From: Curtobacterium sp. 9128
GTDB taxonomy: Bacteria > Actinomycetota > Actinomycetes > Actinomycetales > Microbacteriaceae
NCBI RefSeq assembly: GCF_007673775.1
Contig: NZ_VEAF01000005.1
Location: 62,001 to 126,000 of the forward strand
DNA: 64,000 nucleotides
Reading direction: 5' to 3'
In this document: piece by piece, positions 63,920-64,000 of the stretch
Layout: every line of letters begins with the position of its first letter
Position numbering within the stretch: position 1 is the first letter of the stretch
Position numbers and translations under genes: made by a program
Notes under the pieces: model-generated
What the model was told of the DNA's origin: nothing
Database searches by the model: none
What the model saw: the letters and a program-made list of their open reading frames with translations, nothing else

Positions 63920-64000
63920 TCAGACGGTCCTCGCGCGGAGGCGTCGTCGGCGCGGAGCCGGGGTGAGGCTCCGCACGAGCCCGACCAGGGTCGCGCCGAG
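63920..64000 (-). CDS. 3' end of a gene running off the window
   Basis: A frame open to the window edge on the minus strand ends in TGA at 63920-63922; the last 26 residues read LGATLVGLVRSLTPAPRRRRL and end in RARTV, a hydrophobic patch then a basic tail as at the C-terminus of a membrane or secreted protein. Too little to assign; it may be chance. Confidence 0.35.
   Translation of the reverse strand, partial: LGATLVGLVRSLTPAPRRRRLRARTV

Overview
The window reads as chromosomal DNA of a high-G+C actinobacterium of the family Microbacteriaceae. Curtobacterium or a close relative is my best guess. This rests on the very high G+C of the housekeeping genes, frequent GTG and TTG starts, actinobacterial LexA boxes (TCGAAC-N4-GTTCGA), a PriA-type HisA, DUF3046 beside recA, and the gene orders parA-scpA-scpB-rluB, hisC-hisB-hisH-priA, dapF-miaA-miaB-recX-recA and dapA-rnj-ftsK-pgsA-cinA-clgR. 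The genus is inference from remembered gene order, not from a search.

Region 1 (1-2.8 kb) is accessory: the 3' end of a tyrosine recombinase gene overlaps, by ATGA, a 695-residue DDE-transposase-like protein; then come a strong hairpin and tRNA-Pro(GGG). Region 2 (2.9-6.9 kb) holds a large lipoprotein, a RecQ-type helicase fused to a phosphoribosyltransferase-like domain, and a short gene remnant. Region 3 (6.9-15.2 kb, all on the minus strand) is a compact type VII (ESX/WXG100) secretion locus: a giant FHA-FtsK/SpoIIIE ATPase, two small ESX-like proteins, an alpha/beta-hydrolase-type candidate effector, and two paralogous lipoproteins in visibly lower-G+C DNA. No other known type VII core component is present in the window.

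Region 4 (15.3-32.7 kb) is mainly housekeeping: small membrane proteins and an aldo/keto reductase, then der, cmk and tyrA, a TetR/FAD-monooxygenase pair with two perfect palindromic operators, rluB with a very long repetitive disordered N-terminus, scpB, scpA and parA, and the histidine cluster hisC-hisB-hisH-priA-sseB. Region 5 (32.8-49.4 kb) is the DNA-damage and cell-division block: a LysM membrane protein divergent from lexA with LexA boxes between, hflX, a methyltransferase, a 121-bp tandem-repeat array at a convergent junction, dapF-miaA-miaB-recX-recA with two LexA boxes, DUF3046, clgR, cinA, pgsA, ftsK and rnj. Region 6 (49.4-64 kb) carries dapA, folA, thyA, an SDR epimerase, dapB, two acetyltransferases, a phosphatase/M16 peptidase pair, a TetR regulator, a PEBP protein, pnp, three accessory genes and rpsO, ending in the 3' end of another gene.

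The genes form a few coherent modules: lysine/peptidoglycan precursors (dapA, dapB, dapF), thymidylate/folate (thyA-folA), RNA decay (rnj, pnp with rpsO), chromosome segregation (parA, scpA, scpB, ftsK), SOS (lexA, recA, recX, the LysM protein) and histidine synthesis. Many transcription units end in unusually long or loopless palindromes. A dispersed motif close to GGACGGGAGGCTCG recurs in intergenic regions and sometimes inside genes. The strongest candidates for something undescribed are the minimal type VII locus with its hydrolase/lipoprotein cassette, the recombinase/DDE gene pair, and the 121-bp repeat array.
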